Source: Streptomyces sp. SA15 (GTDB lineage: Bacteria; Actinomycetota; Actinomycetes; Streptomycetales; Streptomycetaceae). Taken from it: a DNA stretch of 64,000 nucleotides. The notes beneath the pieces are model-generated. The model worked only from the letters and a program-made list of their open reading frames with translations, made no database searches and had not been told where the DNA came from. The position numbers and the translations under genes were made by a program. The DNA is taken from positions 241,369 to 305,368 of the forward strand of contig NZ_NTGE01000197.1 of assembly GCF_002291145.1 (NCBI RefSeq). Direction: 5' to 3'. Shown here one piece after another: positions 8,723 through 17,486 of this stretch (position 1 is its first letter; each line of letters begins with the position of its first letter).

Positions 8723-8770
8723 TTGACACCCCTGCGGACGCGCCATAGCTTCGCGCTTTGAATCGATTCA
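8723..8770 (+). promoter_or_regulatory. Promoter and perfect LacI-type operator upstream of rhaI
   Basis: TTGACA (8723-8728) and TAGCTT (8746-8751) are spaced by 17 nt. The perfect 12-bp palindrome TGAATCGATTCA (8759-8770) lies where transcription would start, an ideal site for a repressor. It shares the TGAA....TTCA form with the operators of the import operon and the rhamnosidase gene. Confidence 0.72.
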
Positions 8771-8787
8771 TACGAAGGAGCACCCAA

Positions 8788-9948
8788 GTGACCGAGCTCG
8801 CTGCGGTGAAGGCCGCTCTCAAGACCCAGGCAGTCGAGACGCCGTCGTGGGCGTACGGGAACTCGGGCACCCGCTTCAAGGTGTTCGCGCAGGCGGGTGT
8901 CCCCCGAGACCCGTGGGAGAAGCTGGCGGACGCGGCCAAGGTGCACGAGTTCACCGGCGTGGCTCCGACGGTCGCGCTGCACATCCCGTGGGACAAGGTC
9001 GACGACTATGCGGCGTTGGCGAAGTACGCCGAGGAGCGCGGCGTGAAGCTGGGCGCGATCAATTCGAACACGTTCCAGGACGACGACTACAAGCTGGGCA
9101 GCATCTGTCACGCGGACGCGGCGGTGCGGCGCAAGGCACTGGATCACCTGCTGGAGTGCGTCGACATCATGGACGCCACCGGGTCGCGGGATCTGAAGCT
9201 GTGGTTCGCCGACGGCACGAACTATCCCGGGCAGGACGACATCCGGGAGCGGCAGGACCGGCTCGCGGAGGGTCTGGCCGAGGTGTACGAGCGGCTGGGC
9301 GACGGGCAGCGGATGCTGCTGGAGTACAAGTTCTTCGAGCCCGCCTTCTACACCACCGATGTGCCGGACTGGGGGACCGCGTACGCGCACTGCCTCAAGC
9401 TGGGCGAGAAGGCGCAGGTCGTGGTCGACACCGGGCACCATGCGCCCGGCACCAACATCGAGTTCATCGTCGCGACGCTGCTGCGGGAGGGGAAGCTGGG
9501 CGGGTTCGACTTCAACTCGCGGTTCTATGCCGATGACGACCTGATGGTCGGGGCCGCGGATCCGTTCCAGCTGTTCCGGATCATGTACGAGGTCATCCGC
9601 GGTGGTGGCTTCGCCCCTGAGGTCGCGTTCATGCTCGATCAGTGTCACAACATCGAGGCGAAGATTCCGGCGATCATCCGGTCGGTGATGAATGTGCAGG
9701 AGGCCACGGCCAAGGCGCTGCTCGTGGATCGGGAGGCGTTGGTTGTGGCTCAGCGGTCGGGGGATGTGCTGGGTGCGAACGCCGTGATCATGGACGCGTA
9801 CAACACGGATGTGCGGCCGCTGCTTGCTTCGCTCCGCGAGGACATGGGGCTCGACCCCGACCCCATGGCCGCGTATCGCCGGTCCGGGTGGGCCGAGAAG
9901 ATCGTTGAGGAGCGCGTTGGTGGTCAGCAGGCCGGTTGGGGGGCGTAA
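8788..9948 (+). CDS. rhaI: L-rhamnose isomerase
   Basis: A 386-residue TIM-barrel sugar isomerase of the Pseudomonas stutzeri/actinobacterial L-rhamnose isomerase type, converting L-rhamnose to L-rhamnulose. Conserved stretches around the metal site are LLEYKFFEPAFYTTD, QVVVDTGHHAPGTNIEF and FDFNSRFYADDDLMVGAADP. The start is GTG 8788 (VTELAAVKAALKTQ), with AAGGAG seven bases upstream; a TTG at 8758 would put the operator inside the gene and is unlikely. It is the first gene of the rightward catabolic set. Confidence 0.94.
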   Translation: MTELAAVKAALKTQAVETPSWAYGNSGTRFKVFAQAGVPRDPWEKLADAAKVHEFTGVAPTVALHIPWDKVDDYAALAKYAEERGVKLGAINSNTFQDDDYKLGSICHADAAVRRKALDHLLECVDIMDATGSRDLKLWFADGTNYPGQDDIRERQDRLAEGLAEVYERLGDGQRMLLEYKFFEPAFYTTDVPDWGTAYAHCLKLGEKAQVVVDTGHHAPGTNIEFIVATLLREGKLGGFDFNSRFYADDDLMVGAADPFQLFRIMYEVIRGGGFAPEVAFMLDQCHNIEAKIPAIIRSVMNVQEATAKALLVDREALVVAQRSGDVLGANAVIMDAYNTDVRPLLASLREDMGLDPDPMAAYRRSGWAEKIVEERVGGQQAGWGA

Positions 9949-10084
9949 GCGTCTGCCCCGATCTGTCGTCTGCGGACTGCGGGCCGTCTGTGGCTGGTCG
10001 CGCCACGCGGCGGAGCCTCATATCGATGCAGCCCCGCGCCCCTGAAGCTCCACTCACCCTCTCTCACGTAAGGACTGAAGGTTC

Positions 10085-12124
10085 ATGGCACCCCATCCCG
10101 AAGCCGCCGCCCTCCTCGCCCGTTCCCATCGGCTCGGCGCCGACCCCCGTAACACGAACTACGCCGGCGGCAACGCCTCCGCCAAGGGCACCGACACCGA
10201 CCCCGTCACCGGCGGTGACGTCGAGCTGATGTGGGTCAAGGGGTCCGGTGGTGACCTCGGCACGCTCACCGAGGCCGGGCTGGCCGTGTTGCGGCTCGAC
10301 CGGCTGCGGGCGATGAAGGGGGTGTACCCCGGGGTCGAGCGCGAGGACGAGATGGTCGCCGCCTTTGACTACTGCCTGCACGGCAAGGGCGGTGCGGCCC
10401 CGTCCATCGACACGGCGATGCACGGGCTGGTCGAGGCCGCGCACGTCGATCACCTCCACCCCGACTCCGGCATCGCGCTGGCCTGCGCTGCCGACGGGGA
10501 GAAGCTGACCGCCGAGTGTTTCGGCGACACCGTGGTGTGGGTGCCCTGGCGGCGGCCCGGTTTCCAGCTCGGGCTGGACATCGCGGCCGTGAAGGAGGCC
10601 AACCCGCAGGCGATCGGGTGCGTCCTCGGCGGGCACGGGATCACGGCCTGGGGTGACACGTCCGAGGAGTGCGAGCGCAACTCGCTGCACATCATCCGCA
10701 CCGCGGAGGCGTTCCTCGCCGAGCGCGGGAAGCCGGAGCCCTTCGGCCCGGTCATCGAGGGATATGCGGCCCTCGGCGCCGCCGAGCGCCGGGAGCGGGC
10801 CGCCGCTCTCGCCCCCGTGATCCGGTCGCTGGCCTCCCAGGACCGCCCGCAGGTCGGCCACTTCACCGACTCCGAGGTCGTCCTCGACTTCCTCGCCAGC
10901 GCCGAGCACCCGCGCCTCGCGGCCCTCGGCACCTCCTGCCCCGACCACTTCCTGCGCACCAAGGTGCGGCCGCTGGTCCTCGACCTGCCCCCGACGGCTC
11001 CCCTGGACGAGGCGATCGCGCGGCTGAAGGAGCTGCACGCCGAGTACCGCGAGGAGTACGCCGCCTACTACCAGCGGCACGCCGAACCCGACTCCCCCGC
11101 GATGCGCGGCGCCGACCCGGCGATCGTGCTCGTGCCGGGCGTGGGCATGTTCTCCTTCGGCAAGGACAAGCAGACCGCCCGGGTGGCCGGCGAGTTCTAC
11201 GTCAACGCGATCAACGTGATGCGCGGGGCCGAGGCGGTCTCGACGTACGCGCCGATCGAGGAGTCGGAAAAGTTCCGCATCGAGTACTGGGCGCTGGAGG
11301 AGGCCAAGCTCCAGCGGATGCCGAAGCCCAAGCCGCTGGCGACGCGCATCGCCCTGGTCACGGGCGCGGGCAGCGGGATCGGCAAGGCCATCGCGCAGCG
11401 GCTGGTCGCCGAGGGCGCGTGTGTCGTGATCGCCGACCTCAACGCGGAGAACGCCCAGGCTGTCGCCGAGGAGCTCGGCGGGCCCGACAAGGCCGTCGCC
11501 GTGACCGTCGACGTGACGTCCGAGGAGCAGATCGCCGAGGCCTTCAAGGCGGCGGCGCTGGCCTTCGGCGGCGTGGACCTGGTGGTCAACAACGCCGGCA
11601 TCTCCATCTCCAAGCCGCTGCTGGAGACCTCGGCGAAGGACTGGGACCTCCAGCACGACATCATGGCGCGCGGCTCCTTCCTCGTCTCGCGCGAGGCGGC
11701 CCGCGTGATGATCGCGCAGGGGCTGGGCGGCGACATCGTCTACATCGCCTCGAAGAACGCCGTGTTCGCCGGGCCCAACAACATCGCCTACTCGGCGACC
11801 AAGGCCGACCAGGCCCATCAGGTGCGGCTGCTGGCCGCCGAGCTGGGTGAGCACGGTATTCGCGTCAACGGAGTCAACCCGGACGGCGTCGTGCGCGGCT
11901 CCGGGATCTTCGCGGGCGGCTGGGGCGCCAAGCGGGCGGCCGTGTACGGCGTGCCGGAGGAGAAACTGGGCGAGTTCTACGCCCAGCGGACCATCCTCAA
12001 GCGCGAGGTGCTGCCCGACCACGTGGCGAACGCGGTCTTCGCGCTGACCGGCGGGGAGCTGTCGCACACCACCGGGCTGCACGTCCCGGTCGACGCCGGC
12101 GTCGCGGCCGCCTTCCTGCGGTGA
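10085..12124 (+). CDS. rhaEW: Bifunctional rhamnulose-1-phosphate aldolase / lactaldehyde dehydrogenase
   Basis: A 679-residue two-domain enzyme. The first part (about 1-420) is a class II aldolase: NTNYAGGNASAKG, and VDHLHPDSGIALA with metal-binding histidines. The second (about 420-679) is a short-chain dehydrogenase with VTGAGSGIGKAIAQRL, NNAGIS and the YSATK active-site pair. The aldolase would split L-rhamnulose 1-phosphate into dihydroxyacetone phosphate and L-lactaldehyde, which the second domain would oxidise to L-lactate, as described for RhaEW-type proteins. It lies 136 nt after rhaI, and its stop overlaps the rhaB start as GTGA. The lactate product fits the lutABC genes downstream. 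Confidence 0.93.
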   Translation: MAPHPEAAALLARSHRLGADPRNTNYAGGNASAKGTDTDPVTGGDVELMWVKGSGGDLGTLTEAGLAVLRLDRLRAMKGVYPGVEREDEMVAAFDYCLHGKGGAAPSIDTAMHGLVEAAHVDHLHPDSGIALACAADGEKLTAECFGDTVVWVPWRRPGFQLGLDIAAVKEANPQAIGCVLGGHGITAWGDTSEECERNSLHIIRTAEAFLAERGKPEPFGPVIEGYAALGAAERRERAAALAPVIRSLASQDRPQVGHFTDSEVVLDFLASAEHPRLAALGTSCPDHFLRTKVRPLVLDLPPTAPLDEAIARLKELHAEYREEYAAYYQRHAEPDSPAMRGADPAIVLVPGVGMFSFGKDKQTARVAGEFYVNAINVMRGAEAVSTYAPIEESEKFRIEYWALEEAKLQRMPKPKPLATRIALVTGAGSGIGKAIAQRLVAEGACVVIADLNAENAQAVAEELGGPDKAVAVTVDVTSEEQIAEAFKAAALAFGGVDLVVNNAGISISKPLLETSAKDWDLQHDIMARGSFLVSREAARVMIAQGLGGDIVYIASKNAVFAGPNNIAYSATKADQAHQVRLLAAELGEHGIRVNGVNPDGVVRGSGIFAGGWGAKRAAVYGVPEEKLGEFYAQRTILKREVLPDHVANAVFALTGGELSHTTGLHVPVDAGVAAAFLR

Positions 12125-13569
12125 CGGCCGTGAAGTCGTACGCCGCGGTCGACCTGGGCGCCTCCAGTGGGCGTGTCATGGTCGGCCGCGTCGGCCCCGA
12201 CAGCCTGGAGCTGACCGAGGCGCACCGCTTCCCCAACCGGCCAGTCAGGGTGCCGCCCGAAGGGCTGCGCTGGGACGTGCTCTCGCTGTACGGGGGCGTC
12301 CTGGACGGGCTCCGGGCGGCGGGGCAGGTCGACTCCGTCGGCATCGACAGCTGGGCCGTGGACTACGGCCTGCTGGACGCCGACGGGGCACTGCTCGGCA
12401 ACCCCGTGCACTACCGGGACTCCCGGACCGAGGGGATCGCGGAGAAGGTGTGGGCGACGGTGCCCGCCGACGAGCTGTACGCGGCGACCGGGCTGCAGTA
12501 CGCGCCCTTCAACACGCTGTACCAGCTGCTCGCGGCCCGGTCGTCGGCTCAACTGTCGTATGCCGAGCGGTTGTTGCTCATCCCCGACCTGCTGACGTAC
12601 TGGCTCACGGGCGAGCAGGGCACCGAGCTGACCAACGCCTCCACCACCCAGTTGATCGACCCGCGCACGCGCACGTGGTCGTCCGACGTCGCCTCCCGGC
12701 TCGGCATCGACCTCGGCCTGTTCGCGCCGCTGCGGCAGCCCGGCGACCCGGCGGGTGTGCTGCGGCCGGCGGTGCTGGAGGAGACCGGGCTGGCCGGACC
12801 GGTCCCGGTGACGACGGTGGGTTCGCACGACACCGCGTCCGCGGTGGCGGCCGTCCCGGCGGGGGGCGAGCGGTTCGCGTACATCTGCACCGGCACCTGG
12901 TCCCTGGCGGGCCTGGAACTGGACGCGCCGGTGCTGACGGAGGAGAGCCGCCGGGCCAACTTCACCAACGAGCTGGGGCTGGACGGCACGGTCCGGTATC
13001 TGCGCAACATCATGGGCCTGTGGCTGCTCCAGGAGTGCGTACGGGCCTGGGGTGACCCCGAGTTGGGCGGGCTGCTGCTCGACGCGGCCAAGGTGCCGGC
13101 GCTGCGGTCGGTCGTGGACGCGGGTGACGCGGCGTTCATGGCGCCGGGCCGGATGCCTGAGCGGATCGCCGAGGCCTGCCGTGCCTCGGGGCAGCCGGTG
13201 CCCGAGTCCCCCGCCGAAGTCACGCGCTGCATCCTCGACTCCCTCGCCCTGGCCCACCGCAGGGCCGTCGAGGACGCGCAGCGGCTGGCCGGCCATCCGG
13301 TCGACGTCGTGTACGTCGTCGGCGGCGGGACGCGCAACGCCCTGCTGTGCCAGCTGACGGCCGACGCCTGCGGGCTGCCGGTCGTCGCGGGCCCGACGGA
13401 GGCGGCCGCACTCGGCAACGTCCTGGTCCAGGCCCGGGCCCACGGACTCGTCGGCGACCTGGCGGGGATGCGCGGACTGCTCACCCGTACGCAGCCGCTG
13501 ACGCGGTACGAGCCGCGGGGCGACACGGCCCGGTGGCGCGAGGCGCAGGCGAGGCTCGCCGTGGGGTGA
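12121..13569 (+). CDS. rhaB: Rhamnulokinase
   Basis: A 482-residue FGGY-type kinase. The N-terminal phosphate-binding segment AAVDLGASSGRVMVGRV, the sugar-site segment SVGIDSWAVDYGLLD and the C-terminal VYVVGGGTRNALLCQLTADA are those of rhamnulokinases, which phosphorylate L-rhamnulose before aldol cleavage. The GTG start overlaps the previous stop by four bases, so translation is coupled to rhaEW. Confidence 0.93.
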   Translation: MTAVKSYAAVDLGASSGRVMVGRVGPDSLELTEAHRFPNRPVRVPPEGLRWDVLSLYGGVLDGLRAAGQVDSVGIDSWAVDYGLLDADGALLGNPVHYRDSRTEGIAEKVWATVPADELYAATGLQYAPFNTLYQLLAARSSAQLSYAERLLLIPDLLTYWLTGEQGTELTNASTTQLIDPRTRTWSSDVASRLGIDLGLFAPLRQPGDPAGVLRPAVLEETGLAGPVPVTTVGSHDTASAVAAVPAGGERFAYICTGTWSLAGLELDAPVLTEESRRANFTNELGLDGTVRYLRNIMGLWLLQECVRAWGDPELGGLLLDAAKVPALRSVVDAGDAAFMAPGRMPERIAEACRASGQPVPESPAEVTRCILDSLALAHRRAVEDAQRLAGHPVDVVYVVGGGTRNALLCQLTADACGLPVVAGPTEAAALGNVLVQARAHGLVGDLAGMRGLLTRTQPLTRYEPRGDTARWREAQARLAVG

Positions 13570-13639
13570 CGGGGACTCCCCCGGGCCACCGGCCCGGACT
13601 ACGCTGCACTCATCCGATGATCGACCACTAGGAGCCGCG

Positions 13640-14395
13640 ATGCGTGTCGCCCTGTTCCTGACCTGTGTCAACGACACGCTCTATCCGGACACCGGGCGCG
13701 CCGTGGTGAAACTGCTGACCAGGCTGGGCGTCGAGATCGACTTCCCGATGGCCCAGACCTGCTGCGGGCAGGCGCACTACAACACCGGGTACCGGCATGA
13801 GGCGGAACCGCTGGCCCGGCATTTCTCCGATGTCTTCCGGGACTACGAGGCGATCGTGACGCCGTCCGGGTCCTGCGGGGCGATGGTGCGGGAGCTGTAT
13901 CCGCGGATGGGTGAGCGGGCCCGGGCCGAGGGGCGCGGGGACACCCTCTCCGCCACCTTGGCGCCGGTCGTGCCGAAGACGTACGAGCTCACGGAGTTCC
14001 TGGTGGACGTGCTGGGGGTGACGGACGTCGGGGCGTACTACCCGCACACGGTGACGTACCACCCGACCTGCCACGGGCTGCGCGGGCTGGGCCTGGGCGA
14101 GCGGCCCCGGCGGCTGCTCCAGGCCGTGAAGGGGCTGGAGCTGGTCGAGTTGCCGGGGGCCGACGAGTGCTGTGGCTTCGGCGGCACCTTCGCGCTGAAG
14201 AACTCCGATGTCTCGGCGGCGATGGGTGCCGACAAGGTGCGCAACGCCGAGTCGACCGGTGCGGATGTGCTGTGCGCGGCGGACAACTCCTGTCTGATGC
14301 ACATCGGCGGGACGATGACCCGGCTCAAGACGGGCATGCGGCCCGTGCACATCGCGGAGATCCTGGCGAGCACGGAGGAGGAACCGGCGGCATGA
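13640..14395 (+). CDS. lutA: Lactate utilisation protein A, Fe-S oxidoreductase subunit
   Basis: A 251-residue protein with two cysteine-rich CCG domains: MAQTCCGQAHYNTGY in the first third and DECCGFGGTFALKN in the last, each typical of LutA/GlpC-like Fe-S proteins. With LutB and LutC it forms the complex that oxidises L-lactate to pyruvate. It starts 70 nt after rhaB with AGGAG upstream, and its stop overlaps the lutB start (ATGA). Joining lutABC to the rhamnose genes is chemically sensible because rhamnose breakdown ends in lactate here. Confidence 0.93.
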   Translation: MRVALFLTCVNDTLYPDTGRAVVKLLTRLGVEIDFPMAQTCCGQAHYNTGYRHEAEPLARHFSDVFRDYEAIVTPSGSCGAMVRELYPRMGERARAEGRGDTLSATLAPVVPKTYELTEFLVDVLGVTDVGAYYPHTVTYHPTCHGLRGLGLGERPRRLLQAVKGLELVELPGADECCGFGGTFALKNSDVSAAMGADKVRNAESTGADVLCAADNSCLMHIGGTMTRLKTGMRPVHIAEILASTEEEPAA

Positions 14396-15870
14396 GCGGC
14401 ACGTTCGTAGGGATGCCGGCCTTCCCGAAGGCCGCGCACGAGGCGGTCAACAACCCGACCCTGCGTGGCAATCTGCGCCACGCCACGCACACGATCCGCG
14501 CCAAGCGGGCCAAGGCCGTCGCGGAGGTCTCCGACTGGGCGGAGTTGCGGGACGCGGGCAAGCGGATCAAGGACCATACGCTCCGTCATCTCGACCGCTA
14601 TCTGGAGCAGTTGGAGGAGTCGGTCACGGCGGCCGGCGGCACCGTCCACTGGGCCGCCGACGCCGACGAGGCCAACCGGATCGTGACCGAACTCGTCCAG
14701 CAGACGGGCGAGTCGGAGGTCGTCAAGGTCAAGTCGATGGCCACGCAGGAGATCGGGCTCAATGAGGCCCTTCTCGAAGAGGGAATCCACGCCTACGAGA
14801 CCGATCTCGCCGAACTGATCGTGCAGTTGGGCAAGGACCGGCCCTCCCACATCCTCGTCCCGGCGATCCACCGCAACCGGGGCGAGATCCGGGACATCTT
14901 CGCGCGCGAGATGAGCGAGTGGGGGCGCCCGGCGCCCGAAGGCCTCACCGACACGCCCGCCGAACTCGCCGAGGCCGCCCGCCTCCACCTCCGTGAGAAG
15001 TTCCTGCGCGCCAAGGTCGGCATCTCCGGCGCCAACTTCATGGTCGCCGAGACCGGCACGCTGGTCGTCGTGGAGTCCGAGGGCAACGGGCGGATGTGCC
15101 TGACCCTCCCCGAGACCCTCATCTCGGTCGTCGGCATCGAGAAGATCGTGCCGACCTGGCGGGACCTGGAGGTGTTCCTGCAGACACTCCCCCGCTCCTC
15201 GACGGCCGAGCGCATGAACCCGTACACCTCGACCTGGACGGGTACGACGGACGGGGACGGGCCGCAGACCTTCCACCTGGTCCTGCTCGACAACGGCCGC
15301 ACCGACACCCTCGCCGACGAGGTCGGCCGCCAGGCCCTGCGCTGCATCCGCTGCTCGGCGTGTCTCAACGTCTGCCCGGTGTACGAGCGGGCCGGCGGCC
15401 ACGCCTACGGCTCGGTCTACCCGGGCCCCATCGGCGCGATCCTCAGCCCCCAACTGCGGGGCACGGCAAGCGAGATCGACGCCTCGCTGCCCTACGCGTC
15501 CTCACTGTGCGGGGCCTGCTACGAGGTGTGCCCGGTCGCCATCGACATCCCAGAGGTGCTGGTGCATCTGCGGGAGCGGGTCGTGGAGGGCGGGCCGGTG
15601 ACGCGGGAGGGCAACAAGGTGGTACTCAAGCCCGCGAAGGGGCATGCCGCCGAGCGGGCGGCCATGCGCGCGGCACGCTGGGCGTTCACGCGCCCGGCCG
15701 CCCTGCGCACGGGCCAGCGGCTCGCGTCGCGCACCCGACGCCTGCATCCCCGCACCCTCCCGGGCCCCGGCAGCGCGTGGAGCGGCACACGAGACCTGCC
15801 ACCGGTACCGGCCGAGCCGTTCCGCGACTGGTGGCAACGCACACACGGCGGAAGGGACGGCGCGAAGTGA
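14392..15870 (+). CDS. lutB: Lactate utilisation protein B, Fe-S protein
   Basis: A 492-residue protein with an N-terminal LUD-type domain (residues about 60-300: VVKVKSMATQEIGLNEAL, ANFMVAETGTLVVVESEGN) and a C-terminal ferredoxin-like segment with two 4Fe-4S clusters (RCIRCSACLNVCPVY and SLCGACYEVCPVAIDIP). It is the electron-transferring subunit of the LutABC L-lactate oxidation system. ATG 14392 overlaps the lutA stop; the frame is open upstream but MSGTFVGMPAF is the conserved start. Confidence 0.93.
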   Translation: MSGTFVGMPAFPKAAHEAVNNPTLRGNLRHATHTIRAKRAKAVAEVSDWAELRDAGKRIKDHTLRHLDRYLEQLEESVTAAGGTVHWAADADEANRIVTELVQQTGESEVVKVKSMATQEIGLNEALLEEGIHAYETDLAELIVQLGKDRPSHILVPAIHRNRGEIRDIFAREMSEWGRPAPEGLTDTPAELAEAARLHLREKFLRAKVGISGANFMVAETGTLVVVESEGNGRMCLTLPETLISVVGIEKIVPTWRDLEVFLQTLPRSSTAERMNPYTSTWTGTTDGDGPQTFHLVLLDNGRTDTLADEVGRQALRCIRCSACLNVCPVYERAGGHAYGSVYPGPIGAILSPQLRGTASEIDASLPYASSLCGACYEVCPVAIDIPEVLVHLRERVVEGGPVTREGNKVVLKPAKGHAAERAAMRAARWAFTRPAALRTGQRLASRTRRLHPRTLPGPGSAWSGTRDLPPVPAEPFRDWWQRTHGGRDGAK

Positions 15871-16565
15871 GCAGCAGCAGGGAGCGGATCCTGGGCCGGG
15901 TGCGGCGCGCGCTGGCGGACGTAGAGGACGTACGACAGGACGACACTCCCCCAGTGCCTGAACGGCCTGGGAGGGACCCCGAGTACGAGCGGGCAGTTCC
16001 GCGCGACTATCTGCGCGAGCACGGTGACCGGAGTGTCGAGCAGACGGTGGATCTGCTGGCCGAGAACCTGGCGGACTACCGGGCGATCGTGCACCGCTGC
16101 ATCGCCGCCGACCTGCCGGCGACGATCGCCGGCATGCTGGCCGCGCGGGGCGCGAAGGCAGTGCTCGTCCCGCCGGGCCTGGATCCGGAGTGGCTCGCGG
16201 AGGCGGAGGCCGAGCGGGTCCCCGACCGTGCGGAGAGCACCCCGCACGAGCTGGACCGGGTCGACAGCGTGGTCACGGCGTGCGCGGTGGCCGTCGCCGA
16301 GACCGGCACGATCGTGCTGGACGGTTCGCCCGACCAGGGGCGCCGCCGTATCACCCTCGTCCCCGACCACCACATCTGTGTCGTACGGGTCCCCGAGCAG
16401 GTCGTCTCCTCGGTCCCTCAGGCCCTCGAACGCCTCGACCCGGCCCGCCCGTTGACCTGGATCTCCGGGCCGTCGGCGACCAGCGACATCGAGCTGGACC
16501 GGGTCGAGGGGGTGCACGGTCCGCGCACCCTGGAGGTGGTGCTGGTGAGCGGTCAGCACCTGTAG
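15867..16565 (+). CDS. lutC: Lactate utilisation protein C (LUD domain)
   Basis: A 232-residue LUD-domain protein. The C-terminal half holds TACAVAVAETGTIVLDGSPDQGRR, typical of LutC. The GTG start overlaps the lutB stop by four bases and follows GGAAGGG. Around 15944-15980 the coding sequence carries a C-rich then G-rich run able to fold (CTCCCCCAG facing CTGGGAGG), encoding a Pro/Arg-rich stretch (TPPVPERPGRDPE); it resembles small palindromes often seen between Streptomyces genes. It is the last gene of the rightward catabolic set. Confidence 0.9.
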   Translation: MSSSRERILGRVRRALADVEDVRQDDTPPVPERPGRDPEYERAVPRDYLREHGDRSVEQTVDLLAENLADYRAIVHRCIAADLPATIAGMLAARGAKAVLVPPGLDPEWLAEAEAERVPDRAESTPHELDRVDSVVTACAVAVAETGTIVLDGSPDQGRRRITLVPDHHICVVRVPEQVVSSVPQALERLDPARPLTWISGPSATSDIELDRVEGVHGPRTLEVVLVSGQHL

Positions 16566-16582
16566 GCCTCGTCCTTGCGCCT

Positions 16583-17176
16583 TCAGTGCCCGTAGGCAGG
16601 CTCGACGCAGCCGCCCTCCATGTAGGGGCCGTGCGCCTCGACGGTGTTCCGGTGGCTCGGCACCAGCGTCCCCGTGACGCACACGCCGTCCAGGCCGATG
16701 ACGAACTGGACGGTGTTCTCCACGGTCCGGAGCTGCTCGACCTCGTAGCCGTAGCCGAGGCGGGAGAGTTCGGTGTCGACTGGGACCTTGTCGACGGGGA
16801 AGTCCTTGAGCTTCTCGGTCAGCCGCTTCACGTGGGCCTCGCCACGGCAGACGGAGAGACCCTTCAGGGGCGTGGCGCGCCGGTAGGCGTTGTTGTCCGC
16901 GTAGTTGGGGGGCTGGTCCCCCACCGCTTCCGTCGCGGGTGGTGAGGAGGTCCCTTCGTCCGACGGCCGCGGTGCCGTCGTACCGCAGGCGGTGTCTTCC
17001 AGCTTCCGCAGCTCGGCGCTGATGTGACGCGGCTGCGGCGATGACGACGTCGGGGCGGAGCTGCTCGGGCCGGAGGTCGTGGGCCGCGACCCGCCGTCGG
17101 CGCGGGTGCTTCCGCACCCGGTCAGGGCGAGGGCGACGGTGGCGGCCAGGGTCGCCACGGCGGTGCTTCTGTGCAT
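16583..17176 (-). CDS. Putative secreted lipoprotein of unknown function
   Basis: A 197-residue protein with signal sequence and lipobox LALTGC (Cys about 21), then a Ser/Thr/Pro-rich linker (about 25-50) and a small folded part with three further cysteines (DTACGT, LSVCRGE, DGVCVTG) and one near the end (EGGCVEP). It contains no enzyme motif that I recognise. It converges on lutC with 17 nt between the stops. Confidence 0.7.
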   Translation of the reverse strand: MHRSTAVATLAATVALALTGCGSTRADGGSRPTTSGPSSSAPTSSSPQPRHISAELRKLEDTACGTTAPRPSDEGTSSPPATEAVGDQPPNYADNNAYRRATPLKGLSVCRGEAHVKRLTEKLKDFPVDKVPVDTELSRLGYGYEVEQLRTVENTVQFVIGLDGVCVTGTLVPSHRNTVEAHGPYMEGGCVEPAYGH

Positions 17177-17486
17177 CCGCCGAGTCGATCAGGACGGCGC
17201 CGATCGGGCTATGGCGGAGGCCATACCTCCGGTCACGGCCCTGTCACGAATCCTGCAGGAGGAGCGTGGGCAGGGACTCCCGGCGTGTCACTGAGTACAC
17301 CCCCCGATACGGGTCCTGCGTGACCGCTCTGGACGGGGTCACCCTCTGCCTCGGTCGCGGCACCTTCAACACCCGCGCGCCGGCGCGGGCGCCGGCGCCG
17401 TCGAAGACCGTTTCGGGTGACAGAGGCGGTGAACAAGCGCTTAGATAGATGACCGACCAGGTATCGCCGCCGAGCGGGAGGCCCCG
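17177..17486 (+). other. Intergenic region upstream of the MoxR/VWA pair
   Basis: No convincing gene. It holds small dyads (ATGGCGGAGGCCAT near 17210) and a GC-only run. The palindrome AAGCGCTT lies near 17434, shortly before a TAGATAG stretch that could be a -10 box, so an operator for a regulator outside the window is possible. Confidence 0.35.
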
